Below are positions 37,178 to 46,135 of a stretch of DNA of 64,000 bases, in pieces (positions within the stretch are counted from its first letter, which is position 1; each line of letters opens with the position of its first letter). The position numbers and the translations under genes were made by a program. The notes under the pieces are model-generated. The model was not told where the DNA came from and did not search any database. It was given only the letters and a program-made list of their open reading frames with translations. The DNA is taken from NCBI GenBank assembly GCA_029289235.1, contig JARFTZ010000011.1:58194-122193 (forward strand). Direction: 5' to 3'. Source of the stretch: Gammaproteobacteria bacterium (GTDB lineage Bacteria > Pseudomonadota > Gammaproteobacteria > Burkholderiales > Rhodocyclaceae).

Positions 37178-37194
37178 CATTGGAGCACAGTCAC

Positions 37195-38361
37195 ATGTCC
37201 AGAGAGTTTCTCTTCACCTCCGAGTCGGTGGGCGAAGGCCATCCCGACAAGGTCGCCGACCAGATTTCCGATTCCGTCCTCGACGCCATCCTGGCCGAAG
37301 ATCCGCGCGGCCGCGTCGCCTGCGAGACGCTGGTATCCACCGGCCTCGTCGTGATTTCCGGCGAAATCACGACCAAGGCGCACATCAACTACCGCGAGAT
37401 CGCCCAGGAAGCCGTGCGCCGCATCGGCTACAACGACTCCGAGATCGGCTTCGACTACAAGAGCTGCGCCGTACTCGCCGCCATCAACCGCCAGTCGCCG
37501 GACATCGCGCAGGGCGTCAACGAAGGCCAGGGCCTCGACCTCGATCAGGGCGCCGGCGACCAAGGGCTGATGTTCGGTTACGCCTGCCGCGAAACACCGA
37601 CGCTGATGCCGTTCCCGATCTACTACGCGCACCGCATCATGCAGCGCCAGGCCGAGGTGCGCAAGGACGGCCGCCTGCCGTGGCTGCGCCCGGACGCCAA
37701 GAGCCAGCTCTCGGTGCACTACGTCGACGGCAAGCCGGTGGCCATCGACACCGTCGTCGTCTCCACGCAGCACAACCCGGACGTCTCGCACGCCCAGCTC
37801 TCCGAGGCGGTGATCGAGGAAATCATCAAGCCGGTGCTGCCGAAGGACATGCTGACCGACAAGACCCGCTACCTGATCAACCCGACCGGCCGCTTCGTCG
37901 TCGGCGGTCCGCACGGCGACTGCGGCCTGACCGGGCGCAAGATCATCGTCGACACCTACGGCGGCACGGCCCGTCACGGCGGCGGCGCCTTCTCGGGCAA
38001 GGACCCGTCCAAGGTCGACCGCTCGGCCGCCTACGCCGCCCGCTACGTGGCGAAGAACGTCGTCGCCGCCGGCCTCGCCGACCGTTGCGAGGTGCAGATC
38101 GCCTACGCCATCGGCGTCGCCAAGCCCGTCTCGCTGATGGTCGAGACCTTCGGCACCGGCAAGATCGCCGACGAGAAGATCGTCGAACTGATCGGCAAGC
38201 ACTTCGACCTGCGCCCGAAGGGCATCATCCAGGCGCTCGACCTGCTCCGGCCGATCTACACCAAGACCGCCGCCTACGGCCACTTCGGCCGTGAGGAGCC
38301 GGAATTCACGTGGGAAGCGATCGACAAGGCCCCCGCCCTGCGCGCCGACGCCGGCCTCTAA
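37195..38361 (+). CDS. metK: S-adenosylmethionine synthase MetK
   Basis: This 388-residue enzyme makes S-adenosylmethionine from methionine and ATP. Motifs: [48 protein letters not shown] and [20 protein letters not shown] 37195 has GGAG at 9 nt; a TTG at 37180 is an unlikely alternative. It is single-gene, between a leader terminator and a strong 3' terminator. Together with ahcY and metF 1.6 kb downstream it covers most of the activated-methyl cycle. Confidence 0.98.
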   Translation: MSREFLFTSESVGEGHPDKVADQISDSVLDAILAEDPRGRVACETLVSTGLVVISGEITTKAHINYREIAQEAVRRIGYNDSEIGFDYKSCAVLAAINRQSPDIAQGVNEGQGLDLDQGAGDQGLMFGYACRETPTLMPFPIYYAHRIMQRQAEVRKDGRLPWLRPDAKSQLSVHYVDGKPVAIDTVVVSTQHNPDVSHAQLSEAVIEEIIKPVLPKDMLTDKTRYLINPTGRFVVGGPHGDCGLTGRKIIVDTYGGTARHGGGAFSGKDPSKVDRSAAYAARYVAKNVVAAGLADRCEVQIAYAIGVAKPVSLMVETFGTGKIADEKIVELIGKHFDLRPKGIIQALDLLRPIYTKTAAYGHFGREEPEFTWEAIDKAPALRADAGL

Positions 38362-38382
38362 TTTCCCAGGCGACACCAGAAG

Positions 38383-38411
38383 GCCGACGATTCCGCTCGT
38401 CGGCTTTTTTT
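38383..38411 (+). terminator. Rho-independent terminator after metK
   Basis: GCCGACGA (38383-38390) pairs perfectly with TCGTCGGC (38397-38404), followed by seven T (38405-38411). It lies 22 bp after the metK stop. Confidence 0.9.
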
Positions 38412-38485
38412 CGCCCTGCGGGCGAATAGCCGGAAAGCGGAATTTCTGATAAAACCCCGACCGGCATGTTCCCCCATCACGAAAA

Positions 38486-39718
38486 ATGCTCAAGAAAATC
38501 AGCGTCAAACAACTCACCGTCGGGATGTATCTCAAGGAGTTCTGCGGTTCGTGGATGGATCACCCGTTCTGGCGCAATTCCTTCGTGATCACCGACCCGA
38601 AGGACATCGAACGCATCCGGGCGAGCAGCATCAAGGAAGTGTGGATCGACTGCGCGAAAGGCATCGACGTGGCTCCTGACGAACCGGCGATTGCCGAGGC
38701 CGAAACGGAGGCGCAGGTCGAAGCGGAACTCAACAACGCCGCCGCGGCGCAACGCGACACCGCACCAACCTCGACCAGCGCGGAAATTGCCCGCGCTGCC
38801 AGGATCTGCGCTCAAGCCCGGCGCGCAGTCACCTCGATGTTCCAGGAAGCGCGGATGGGCAAGGCCATCGACGCCGGCAACGCAACAAAGCTCGTCGAGG
38901 AAATCGCCGACTCGGTGACGCGCAACCCTGGCGCCCTGATCAGCCTCGCGCGCCTGAAAACGGCCGACGACTACACCTACCTGCACTCGGTCGCCGTCTG
39001 CGCGCTGATGATCGCGCTCGGCCGCCAGCTCAAGCTCGACGAGGAACTGATCCGCAAGCTCGGCATCGCCGGCCTGCTGCACGACCTCGGCAAGGCGATG
39101 ATGCCGATGGAGGTGCTGAACAAGCCGGGCAAGCTCAGCGACGACGAATTCCGGATAATGAAGAGCCATCCGGAGGAAGGCTGCAAGCTGCTGCAGGACA
39201 GCCAGGGCATCGACGACATCACCTTCGACGTGGTCCTGCACCATCACGAGAAGACCGACGGCTCGGGCTACCCGAAGGGGCTCAAGGACAAGGAAATCAG
39301 CCTGTACGCCAAGATGGGCGCCGTCTGCGACGTCTACGACGCGATCACCTCCAACCGTCCCTACAAGGCCGGCTGGTGCCCGGCCGAATCGCTGCGCAGG
39401 ATGGCCGAGTGGGCCAATGGCCATTTCGACCCGACCGTGTTCCAGGCCTTCGTCAAAAGCCTGGGCATCTACCCGATCGGCTCGCTGGTCCGGCTCAACT
39501 CCGGCCGCCTGGGGCTGGTGATCGAACAGTCGGCCAGGTCGCTGCTGACGCCACGGATCAAGGTGTTTTTCTCTACGCGCAGCAACACGCGCATCCCGCC
39601 CGAGATCATCGACCTCTCGCAATCCGGTTGCGCGGAGAAGATCGCCAGCCGCGAAGACCCGGCCAAGTGGAATTTCCCCGATCTTGACGAACTCTGGTCC
39701 GGACAGGCCGCTGCCTGA
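38486..39718 (+). CDS. HD-GYP domain cyclic-di-GMP phosphodiesterase with DUF3391
   Basis: This 410-residue cytoplasmic protein has an N-terminal DUF3391 (about 1-130, beginning KKISVKQLTVGMYL) and a complete HD-GYP domain. The catalytic signature is intact: HSVAVCALMIALG, GLLHDLGKAMMP, HHHEKTDGSGYPKGL and CDVYDAITSNRPYK. It should hydrolyse cyclic-di-GMP and thus influence motility or biofilm. It lies between metK and ahcY but is separated from both by terminator and riboswitch, so it is probably an independent gene. Confidence 0.93.
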   Translation: MLKKISVKQLTVGMYLKEFCGSWMDHPFWRNSFVITDPKDIERIRASSIKEVWIDCAKGIDVAPDEPAIAEAETEAQVEAELNNAAAAQRDTAPTSTSAEIARAARICAQARRAVTSMFQEARMGKAIDAGNATKLVEEIADSVTRNPGALISLARLKTADDYTYLHSVAVCALMIALGRQLKLDEELIRKLGIAGLLHDLGKAMMPMEVLNKPGKLSDDEFRIMKSHPEEGCKLLQDSQGIDDITFDVVLHHHEKTDGSGYPKGLKDKEISLYAKMGAVCDVYDAITSNRPYKAGWCPAESLRRMAEWANGHFDPTVFQAFVKSLGIYPIGSLVRLNSGRLGLVIEQSARSLLTPRIKVFFSTRSNTRIPPEIIDLSQSGCAEKIASREDPAKWNFPDLDELWSGQAAA

Positions 39719-39749
39719 ACTTCCATTTTTCCCCATCCAGGAAACTGCG

Positions 39750-39755
39750 TATAAT
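39750..39755 (+). promoter_or_regulatory. -10 element (TATAAT) upstream of the SAH riboswitch
   Basis: A consensus TATAAT lies 11 bp before the aptamer. A TG dinucleotide at 39746-39747 gives a near-extended -10. No good -35 is visible, so this is a partial promoter call. Confidence 0.5.
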
Positions 39756-39763
39756 CGCGGACT

Positions 39764-39840
39764 TATCCGAGGAGCGCTGCAAGATCGCCGATCAAGGTAT
39801 CGAACGATTTCAGGCTCGGATCCTTCAACGGCGCTCACCT
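39764..39840 (+). promoter_or_regulatory. SAH (S-adenosylhomocysteine) riboswitch
   Basis: The sequence fits the SAH aptamer consensus. CCGAGGAGCGCTGCAAG begins it, TCCGAG (39766-39771) pairs with CTCGGA (39815-39820), and GAGCGC (39772-39777) can pair with GCGCTC (39831-39836) within AACGGCGCTCACC. SAH riboswitches activate SAH-recycling genes when SAH accumulates, and the downstream genes are exactly ahcY and metF. The aptamer ends about 95 nt before the ahcY start. Confidence 0.92.
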
Positions 39841-39934
39841 GACCAACCCATGCCGGACATGGTAAGCAGCGTGAGACAGCTCAGCACCGCAACACCCTGC
39901 TTCCAGCCCGGCGACAGTTCAAAGGAGAACAGCT

Positions 39935-41335
39935 GTGGCTGCATTTACCGACTACGTCGTCGCCGACCTCGCCCTTGCCGATTGGGGCCGCAAGGAAATC
40001 CGCATCGCTGAAACCGAAATGCCCGGCCTGATGGCCATCCGCGAGGAATTCGCGGCCAGCCAGCCGCTGAAGGGCGCGCGCATCACCGGTTCGCTGCACA
40101 TGACCATCCAGACCGCCGTGCTGATCGAGACGCTGACCGCGCTCGGCGCCGAAGTGCGCTGGGCTTCCTGCAACATCTTCTCGACGCAGGATCACGCCGC
40201 CGCCGCCATCGCCGCGCAGAACATCCCCGTCTTCGCCGTCAAGGGCGAGTCCCTTCCGGACTACTGGGATTACACGCACCGCATCTTCGAGTGGGCGGAC
40301 GGGGGTTACTCGAACATGATCCTTGACGACGGCGGCGACGCGACGCTCCTGCTGCACCTCGGCGCGCGTGCCGAGAAGGACATCTCGGTCCTCGACAAGC
40401 CGGACAGCGAAGAAGCCACCGTGCTGTTCGCGGCGATCAAGGCCAAGCTGCAAAAAGATCCGGCCTGGTACTCGACGCGCCTCGCCCAGATCAAGGGTGT
40501 CACCGAGGAAACCACCACCGGCGTGCATCGCCTGTACCAGATGCACGAGCGCGGCGAACTCAAGTTCCCGGCGATCAACGTCAACGACTCGGTCACCAAG
40601 TCCAAGTTCGACAACCTCTACGGCTGCCGCGAGTCGCTGGTCGACGGCATCAAGCGCGCGACCGACGTGATGGTCGCCGGCAAGATCGCCGTCGTTTGCG
40701 GCTACGGCGACGTCGGCAAGGGCTCGGCGCAAGCACTGCGCGCCCTCTCGGCGCAGGTCTGGGTTACCGAAGTCGACCCGATCTGCGCGCTGCAGGCGGC
40801 CATGGAAGGCTACCGCGTCGTGACCATGGACTACGCCTGCGACAAGGCCGACATCTTCGTCACCTGCACCGGCAACTACCACGTCATCGACCATCAGCAC
40901 CTCGTGAAGATGAAGCACAACGCCATCGTCTGCAACATCGGCCACTTCGACTCCGAGATCAACGTCGCATCGATCGAAGGCTACCCGTGGGAAGAAATCA
41001 AGCCGCAGGTCGATCACATCACCCTGCCGTCCGGCAACCGCATCATCCTGCTCGCCAAGGGCCGGCTGGTGAATCTCGGCTGCGCGACCGGCCACCCGTC
41101 GTACGTGATGAGTTCATCGTTCGCCAACCAGACGATCGCCCAGATCGAGCTGTTCACCAAGACGGCCGAGTACCCCGTCGGCGTCTATACGCTGCCCAAG
41201 CATCTCGACGAGAAGGTCGCCCGCCTGCAGCTCAAGACGCTCAACGTCGAACTCACCACGCTGACCGAACAGCAGGCGGCCTATATCGGCGTTCCGGTCG
41301 AAGGTCCGTACAAGACCGAGCACTACCGCTACTAA
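39935..41335 (+). CDS. ahcY: Adenosylhomocysteinase AhcY
   Basis: This 466-residue NAD-dependent hydrolase splits S-adenosylhomocysteine to homocysteine and adenosine. Motifs: [37 protein letters not shown], the NAD-binding [18 protein letters not shown] and the C-terminal [10 protein letters not shown]. It starts with GTG preceded by AAAGGAG. It is the first gene behind the SAH riboswitch and shares a transcript with metF. Confidence 0.98.
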   Translation: MAAFTDYVVADLALADWGRKEIRIAETEMPGLMAIREEFAASQPLKGARITGSLHMTIQTAVLIETLTALGAEVRWASCNIFSTQDHAAAAIAAQNIPVFAVKGESLPDYWDYTHRIFEWADGGYSNMILDDGGDATLLLHLGARAEKDISVLDKPDSEEATVLFAAIKAKLQKDPAWYSTRLAQIKGVTEETTTGVHRLYQMHERGELKFPAINVNDSVTKSKFDNLYGCRESLVDGIKRATDVMVAGKIAVVCGYGDVGKGSAQALRALSAQVWVTEVDPICALQAAMEGYRVVTMDYACDKADIFVTCTGNYHVIDHQHLVKMKHNAIVCNIGHFDSEINVASIEGYPWEEIKPQVDHITLPSGNRIILLAKGRLVNLGCATGHPSYVMSSSFANQTIAQIELFTKTAEYPVGVYTLPKHLDEKVARLQLKTLNVELTTLTEQQAAYIGVPVEGPYKTEHYRY

Positions 41336-41343
41336 GATCGCCT

Positions 41344-41370
41344 CGCCCTTCCGGCACGCCTGGAAGGGCG
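41344..41370 (+). other. Hairpin between ahcY and metF
   Basis: CGCCCTTCC (41344-41352) pairs perfectly with GGAAGGGCG (41362-41370) around a 9-nt loop. There is no T-run; it lies inside the 52-bp gap and could tune metF relative to ahcY. Confidence 0.45.
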
Positions 41371-41387
41371 ATCACCAAGGACACCCG

Positions 41388-42215
41388 ATGAAAACAAAAA
41401 TCTCGATCGAGTTCTTCCCGCCGCAAACGCCCGAAGGCGTCGAGAAACTGCGCCGGGTCCGCGAAGAACTCGCCGTGCTCGCCCCGGAGTATTTTTCGGT
41501 GACGTTCGGCGCCGGCGGCTCGACGCGCGAGCGGACCTTCGACGTCGTCAAGGAAATCGCCGCCGCCGGCCATCAAGCGGCGCCGCACCTGTCGTGCATC
41601 GGCTCGACGCGCGAGAACATCCGCGAAATCCTCGACGACTACAAGAAAGCCGGCATCCGCCGCATCGTCGCCCTGCGCGGCGACCTGCCGTCCGGCATGG
41701 CCGAGGCCGGCGAGTTCCGCTACGCCAACGAACTCGTCGAATTCATTCGCGCCGAAACCGGCGACCACTTCCGGCTCGAAGTCGCCGCCTATCCGGAATG
41801 GCACCCGCAGGCGCGCACGCCTGCCGACGACCTCGCCGCCTTCGTGCGGAAAGCCCGCGCCGGCGCCGATTCGGCGATCACCCAGTACTTCTACAACGCC
41901 GACGCCTACTTCCATTTCGTCAATGAAGTGCGCGCGGCCGGCGTCGACATCCCGATCATCCCCGGCATCATGCCGATCGCCAGCTTCTCCAAGCTGGCGC
42001 GCTTCTCCGACGCCTGCGGCGCCGAACTCCCGCGCTGGATGCGCCGCAAGTTCGAAAGCTTCGGCGACGACGCGGATTCAATTCGCGCTTTCGGCCTCGA
42101 CATCGTCACCGAACTGTGTCAACGGCTACTCGACGGCGACGCGCCCGGGCTGCATTTCTACTCAATGAACCAGTCGAGTCTGACGCTGGAGATCTGCAAG
42201 CGGCTGGGCGTTTGA
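41388..42215 (+). CDS. metF: Methylenetetrahydrofolate reductase MetF
   Basis: This 275-residue flavoprotein TIM barrel reduces 5,10-methylene-THF to 5-methyl-THF for homocysteine methylation. Family blocks: KISIEFFPPQTPEGVEKL, SVTFGAGGSTRERT, HLSCIGSTRENI, IVALRGDLPSG, QYFYNADAYFHFV and PIIPGIMPIASF. It follows ahcY by 52 bp with an AAGGA site, as in other SAH-riboswitch operons. A terminator follows at 42318-42341. Confidence 0.97.
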   Translation: MKTKISIEFFPPQTPEGVEKLRRVREELAVLAPEYFSVTFGAGGSTRERTFDVVKEIAAAGHQAAPHLSCIGSTRENIREILDDYKKAGIRRIVALRGDLPSGMAEAGEFRYANELVEFIRAETGDHFRLEVAAYPEWHPQARTPADDLAAFVRKARAGADSAITQYFYNADAYFHFVNEVRAAGVDIPIIPGIMPIASFSKLARFSDACGAELPRWMRRKFESFGDDADSIRAFGLDIVTELCQRLLDGDAPGLHFYSMNQSSLTLEICKRLGV

Positions 42216-42317
42216 TCGCTTGCAGCAAGGCAACGGTAAAACAGCTTTCCGGAAAGCTTCCCACGACGAAACGGCTGTTCAAGCACTGCAAGCCTTGCCG
42301 CCGAGCCCGTTGCATCA

Positions 42318-42341
42318 AGCCATCCTTCGGGGTGGCTTTTT
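42318..42341 (+). terminator. Rho-independent terminator after metF
   Basis: AGCCATCC (42318-42325) pairs with GGGTGGCT (42330-42337, one G-T pair) around TTCG, followed by TTTTT (42337-42341). Confidence 0.8.
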
Positions 42342-42403
42342 CATTTTCTCGCAAGCGATTTCGCGCCGCCACACCCTTTCTATCTCAACACCCCGCAAGA
42401 AGA

Positions 42404-42664
42404 TCATTTTTTGAACAGATCATCGAGCGGATTGGATTTCTTGGTTGAAGTCGCCGAGACCGGACGAGCGGAAAACTCTTCCTCGATGTTGTCGCGAAAA
42501 TAACTCCATGCCGAACCTGAACTCGACAAGCGACGCCAGATCTCGTCGCCTACGCCTGCGTAGTCGATCACGCGTCCATCGTCGAATTCGACCCGCAAAA
42601 TGCGTTCACGCTGCCCATATCCAATTGCCCTCAGCTTTCCTGAACTGATCCGCTTCATCTCCAT
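42404..42664 (-). CDS. KTSC domain-containing small protein
   Basis: This 86-residue protein has a KTSC-like domain: MKRISSGKLRAIGYGQRERI, LRVEFDDGRVIDYAGVGDEI, SAWSYFRDNIEEEF. The C-terminus is Lys/Asp-rich (KKSNPLDDLFKK). KTSC domains often accompany phage or DNA-related proteins but have no settled function. ATG 42664 was chosen for the strong AGGAGGT five nt upstream; an ATG at 42685 is an alternative. It begins a patch of small lone genes. Confidence 0.75.
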   Translation of the reverse strand: MEMKRISSGKLRAIGYGQRERILRVEFDDGRVIDYAGVGDEIWRRLSSSGSAWSYFRDNIEEEFSARPVSATSTKKSNPLDDLFKK

Positions 42665-42819
42665 AGCGACCTCCTGCTGTGACATATCCTGCGCACGTAC
42701 TTGATGCAGGACGCTTCAATCCGAGACCTCTTTAAATATCCGCCAGCGCTCCGAACAAAAGCGCCGGGGCGTTGTGGGGCGAAGAAGCAACCGCAGTTCA
42801 ACACTTTCCCCCGTTTTTG

Positions 42820-43227
42820 CTACTGAATTCGCAGATTTGCAGGTGGCGCAGGGGGTATGAAATCAATCTGTATCGTCCTCGGCACCCGGTGTTCAATCAC
42901 CGACAACGTATTCTCAATCGCCGTGTAATCACTTTTCAGCACGTCCAACCGGGCGATAAGACGTCGCATCTCGTTGGCGGCACTCGAATTGTTGCTTTTG
43001 TAGTAGGCGTTGCTGACTTTGATGTAATCGTCACTAAGCTGGAGAATCGAACTGTATACATCATCCATGCGTTTTCTGATCTCAATCGCCTTGGTAACCT
43101 TCTCGAACTCAAAACGTTCGCGCTCCAGATTGTTCTTCTGCCATTGCCAGATGGCACCGGAACCAAAAACTGTCCCGATCAGCAACGAAATGATCGCCCA
43201 CAACAACGAATCCTTGCTGATTTGCAT
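42820..43227 (-). CDS. Hypothetical membrane-anchored coiled-coil protein
   Basis: This 135-residue protein has one N-terminal membrane segment (LLWAIISLLIGTVFGSGAIW, about 8-27) and then a long charged helix likely to form a coiled coil (about 30-110, rich in Glu, Lys, Arg). It ends in a Pro-rich tail (FIPPAPPANL). GGGGGAGGGATG lies upstream of the start. Base composition is lower in GC than the metabolic genes. No known family was recognised. Confidence 0.62.
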   Translation of the reverse strand: MQISKDSLLWAIISLLIGTVFGSGAIWQWQKNNLERERFEFEKVTKAIEIRKRMDDVYSSILQLSDDYIKVSNAYYKSNNSSAANEMRRLIARLDVLKSDYTAIENTLSVIEHRVPRTIQIDFIPPAPPANLRIQ

Positions 43228-43501
43228 GTTTCATCCCTCCCCCCCTGGACGTTTACCAACTGCGCAAAACCCGGATCGCCGAAAACTCCCCCCCATCACT
43301 GTGCAGGGAACCGCTTCTAATATCAAGGCGTTGTATCAGGCGGATTTTTCATGCCCGCCCAACAGCTAGAGCCCCCCTTTTCTCATGAGCGGCGTTGTTC
43401 CTGTTGTGCTATGAGTTCCTTCGTATTTACCTGGACGCCCCGGAAGCAGATGCTCTGAGCTCGACAGAATCATAATCTCTACTTGCCTGAGAGTTACACT
43501 A

Positions 43502-43702
43502 ATGATGAAAAACGCAGGAGGTCCTTTCGAGATTCCAGAGGCCGACATACGAGCCTTGCTTGATGACCTCGTTACAAACGGACTGGCAATCGCAGCCACG
43601 TTGTTTATTACACGCCCCGACGGATCGGTCCAGCCTATCGGCGACACGGCAAATGCGCCACTTTTCCCTTGGCACGGCTACACGCCGCCCAAATTGAGGT
43701 AG
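43502..43702 (+). CDS. Hypothetical small protein
   Basis: This 66-residue soluble peptide (MMKNAGGPFEIPEADIRALL...) ends with RPDGSVQPIGDTANAPLFPW. A second ATG immediately follows, so the start may be 43505. The ribosome site is weak (GAGAG). It lies 7 bp before the DUF5710 gene and the two may be cotranscribed. No family recognised. Confidence 0.5.
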   Translation: MMKNAGGPFEIPEADIRALLDDLVTNGLAIAATLFITRPDGSVQPIGDTANAPLFPWHGYTPPKLR

Positions 43703-43709
43703 ATGATTA

Positions 43710-44021
43710 ATGAAAAAAGACTTGCGGGTTCCCTATGCGGAAAAGGATGAGGCCAAGCGACTGGGCGCCCGGTGGGATCCCGCAAGGAAGGTCTGGTATA
43801 TCGAGAACGTCGCGGATACCACACCGTTTTCCAGGTGGATGCCGAGCGCGGGAACTGACTCGCTCCCCGATGCAGGAGCGAAAGAGAGGGCTGTTCCGGC
43901 AAACCAGACGCGGGCCGGGAATGGCCTGATTACGGGCAGCAACTACGCTCCGCAAGCGCGTGTTTGCGATTGCCTGCCCTGGGACGTTTGCGACAAGTGC
44001 CGGGCCTCGGCGTTGTCGTAG
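43710..44021 (+). CDS. DUF5710 domain-containing protein
   Basis: This 103-residue protein has the N-terminal motif LRVPYAEKDEAKRLGARWDPARKVWYI, characteristic of DUF5710, a small domain often found in plasmid or phage primase/helicase proteins (written here in pieces: VPYAEKDEAKRLGARWD). The C-terminus has four Cys (VCDCLPWDVCDKCRAS) that might bind a metal. Length and isolation suggest a stand-alone domain. It may derive from a mobile element. Confidence 0.68.
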   Translation: MKKDLRVPYAEKDEAKRLGARWDPARKVWYIENVADTTPFSRWMPSAGTDSLPDAGAKERAVPANQTRAGNGLITGSNYAPQARVCDCLPWDVCDKCRASALS

Positions 44022-44033
44022 CAGCGGGGAGCC

Positions 44034-44555
44034 TCAACGCATCAGGTCGGCGAACTTCTCCCGGAATTTGTCCAGCTTGGGTGCGATCACGAAGCCGCAA
44101 TACCCTTGGTTCGGGTGCTTGCGGTAGTACTCCTGGTGATAATCCTCGGCGGCGAAGAACTCCGGCGCCGGCAGCACCTCGGTGACCACCGGCGCCGGCA
44201 AGTCGCCGGCGATCTCTGCGCTCACCGCATGCGCAATCTCCGCCTGTTCAGCCGAATGGGTGAAAATCACCGAACGATATTGGGTTCCGACGTCCGCCCC
44301 TTGCCGATTCAGCGTCGTTGGATCGTGAATCGCAAAGAACACCTCCAGCAGTTGTCGGTAGCTGATCTGCGCCGGATCGAAGCGAATCTCGACCACTTCG
44401 GCATGACCGGTATCGCCCCGGCAAACGGCCTCGTAGTCGGGTCGCGGCACGTGCCCGCCTGCATAGCCCGAACGCACGCGCACGACGCCGGCAACTTCCG
44501 CAAACACCGCGTGCAGGCACCAGAAGCACCCTCCGCCCAAGGTTGCAGTTTCCAT
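44034..44555 (-). CDS. msrA: Peptide-methionine (S)-S-oxide reductase MsrA
   Basis: This 173-residue enzyme repairs oxidised methionine in proteins. The catalytic Cys is in GGGCFWCLHAVFAEV; most relatives have Glu where this protein has His (CLHAVF), which is unusual. Further blocks: GVVRVRSGYAGGH, YEAVCRGDTGHAEVV, FFAIHDPTTLNRQGADVGTQ and recycling-Cys region GYCGFVIAPKL. ATG 44555 was chosen for AGGAGG eight nt upstream; the open frame continues to 44699 without conservation. Cytosolic. Confidence 0.93.
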   Translation of the reverse strand: METATLGGGCFWCLHAVFAEVAGVVRVRSGYAGGHVPRPDYEAVCRGDTGHAEVVEIRFDPAQISYRQLLEVFFAIHDPTTLNRQGADVGTQYRSVIFTHSAEQAEIAHAVSAEIAGDLPAPVVTEVLPAPEFFAAEDYHQEYYRKHPNQGYCGFVIAPKLDKFREKFADLMR

Positions 44556-44752
44556 CGACAAGTCCTCCTCATCCGATTCTCTCAGCGATGGACACGAGGC
44601 CACCAAATTGATTCCTCGCTGCGTCAGCCATGCGCTGCACTTCTGTGCGAAAGACCGCCAGGGGATAACATGCGCACCGAGCGCCGTGAGCGCGATCAAC
44701 CTGCCGCCTTCAACACCCGACCGCAGTTTTCACCTATCTCGAAAGGACCGAC

Positions 44753-45568
44753 ATGGACTGGATCAAGAAATCGCTACTGCCGCTGTTTCTCGTCGCCCTC
44801 GTTGCCAGTTCATGGCTCAGTCCGTTCGATTCGGTGGCGATCGAAAAGGTCGACGCCGGTCTGAAACGCGCCCTGGTCAGTTTTGCCACCGCCAGGGCAC
44901 TCAACGCGGCCATCTCGGTTCTCCAGGGAACGAGCATTGCGGTCGAGCCGGCCGGTGTCGGCGTCAGCCTCGCTCCGGGAGAAGCACTCGACCCTCTCAA
45001 CGATCTGATCGAAAGCTTTTCCAACCTGATGCTGATCGCAAGCGTTTCATTCGGCATTCAGCACGTGCTGATCGGCATCGGGGGACATTGGCTGCTGTCG
45101 ACCGTTCTGACCGTGGCGACCTTGCTCTGGTGCGCTCTGTATTTTTGGCGGGCGCCCGTTTCGCCCTGGGCCACGAGGCTTCTGGTGGTTTCCGTCGTTC
45201 TGCGCTTTGCGATCCCCGCAGTCACCGTCGGCACCGACGTTCTCTTCCAGAATTTCCTGGCACAGGAATACTCCGCCACACACTCCCGTATCGAGGCCGG
45301 CACGAGCGAGGCGCAAAAATCGATCCCGCAGTCTCCCCTATCCGAAAACGCGGGGATCTGGGACAAGATAAAAAGCCTGTCCCCGCAGGACCTCAACCCG
45401 GCCGGCAAGATTGACCGATTGCTGAAGGCCGCCGAAGAATGGCCGGAGCAGATCGTTCGGCTGATGGTCATTTTCCTGCTTGAGACACTGATCATTCCGC
45501 TGGGCCTGCTGTGGATACTGCTGGCGTCGGCAAGGACCTGTCTCCGGGGAGAGGCATCCCCGCGATAG
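44753..45568 (+). CDS. Hypothetical integral membrane protein
   Basis: This 271-residue protein has an N-terminal hydrophobic segment (LLPLFLVALVASSWL) and further membrane segments at about 90-115 (LIASVSFGIQHVLIGIGGHW), 115-132, 140-160 and a C-terminal one (IFLLETLIIPLGLLWILLAS). A soluble loop rich in Ser/Glu lies at about 175-235. CGAAAGGACC precedes the ATG. It stands alone, divergent from msrA. No functional family recognised. Confidence 0.72.
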   Translation: MDWIKKSLLPLFLVALVASSWLSPFDSVAIEKVDAGLKRALVSFATARALNAAISVLQGTSIAVEPAGVGVSLAPGEALDPLNDLIESFSNLMLIASVSFGIQHVLIGIGGHWLLSTVLTVATLLWCALYFWRAPVSPWATRLLVVSVVLRFAIPAVTVGTDVLFQNFLAQEYSATHSRIEAGTSEAQKSIPQSPLSENAGIWDKIKSLSPQDLNPAGKIDRLLKAAEEWPEQIVRLMVIFLLETLIIPLGLLWILLASARTCLRGEASPR

Positions 45569-45646
45569 AAACGATCATCGCATTCGTCCGCTCGCCTGTT
45601 ATTCCCGGACGCCACAAAAAGTGGCGTCACGGACCATTCGGTTGAG

Positions 45647-46006
45647 CTAGACCGCCCTTTCGAGCGACACACCGGCGGACGGGTCCGCAGCCCGAACGAC
45701 CGGATTGATCGTCGGCAGTCCGTGCCGGGCGGCATATTGACGCAATTCATCAACGCCAACCACCGCCTCGCGCAGGGCGTCGCCGACCGGATATCGGTGC
45801 GGCGCCAGGGTCAGCGGATCCTTCGCCGAGAGATCGCCCACCTCGACCGCCCGGGAGAGTTTTCGGTCCACGACGCCGCGAACCCCGTCGTAGCCGGGAC
45901 GAACACCGCTCTCATCGGGCGGCGGGCACATGGCGGCGGCAAAAAGATGGGTAATGACGGAGAACTTGACGTGGGCTGTCCCGTACGGGAGGGATATCGA
46001 ATCCAT
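45647..46006 (-). CDS. Hypothetical protein
   Basis: This 119-residue soluble protein starts MDSISLPYGTAHVKFSVITH. It was given this start because AAGGAG lies 6 nt upstream; another ATG at 46027 adds seven residues. It contains CPPPDESGVRPGYDGVRGVV and DPLTLAPHRYPVGDALREAV. No membrane segment or signal. I recognise no family; it lies alone downstream of gdhA on the same strand with a 129-bp gap. Confidence 0.55.
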   Translation of the reverse strand: MDSISLPYGTAHVKFSVITHLFAAAMCPPPDESGVRPGYDGVRGVVDRKLSRAVEVGDLSAKDPLTLAPHRYPVGDALREAVVGVDELRQYAARHGLPTINPVVRAADPSAGVSLERAV

Positions 46007-46135
46007 GCGACGCTCCTTCACGATCAATTGACCGAGGCCAGCGGATAACCGGGGCTGGCCAGAACAACGCCTTCACGGCGGGGAATGCACCGGGGACGAG
46101 CACCGCCCCCGGTCTGAGACGACGACTGCAGCCGG

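Noticed and set aside
39764..39840. SAM riboswitch as an alternative reading of the ahcY leader
   Set aside because: The pairing elements and downstream genes match the SAH class and not SAM classes.
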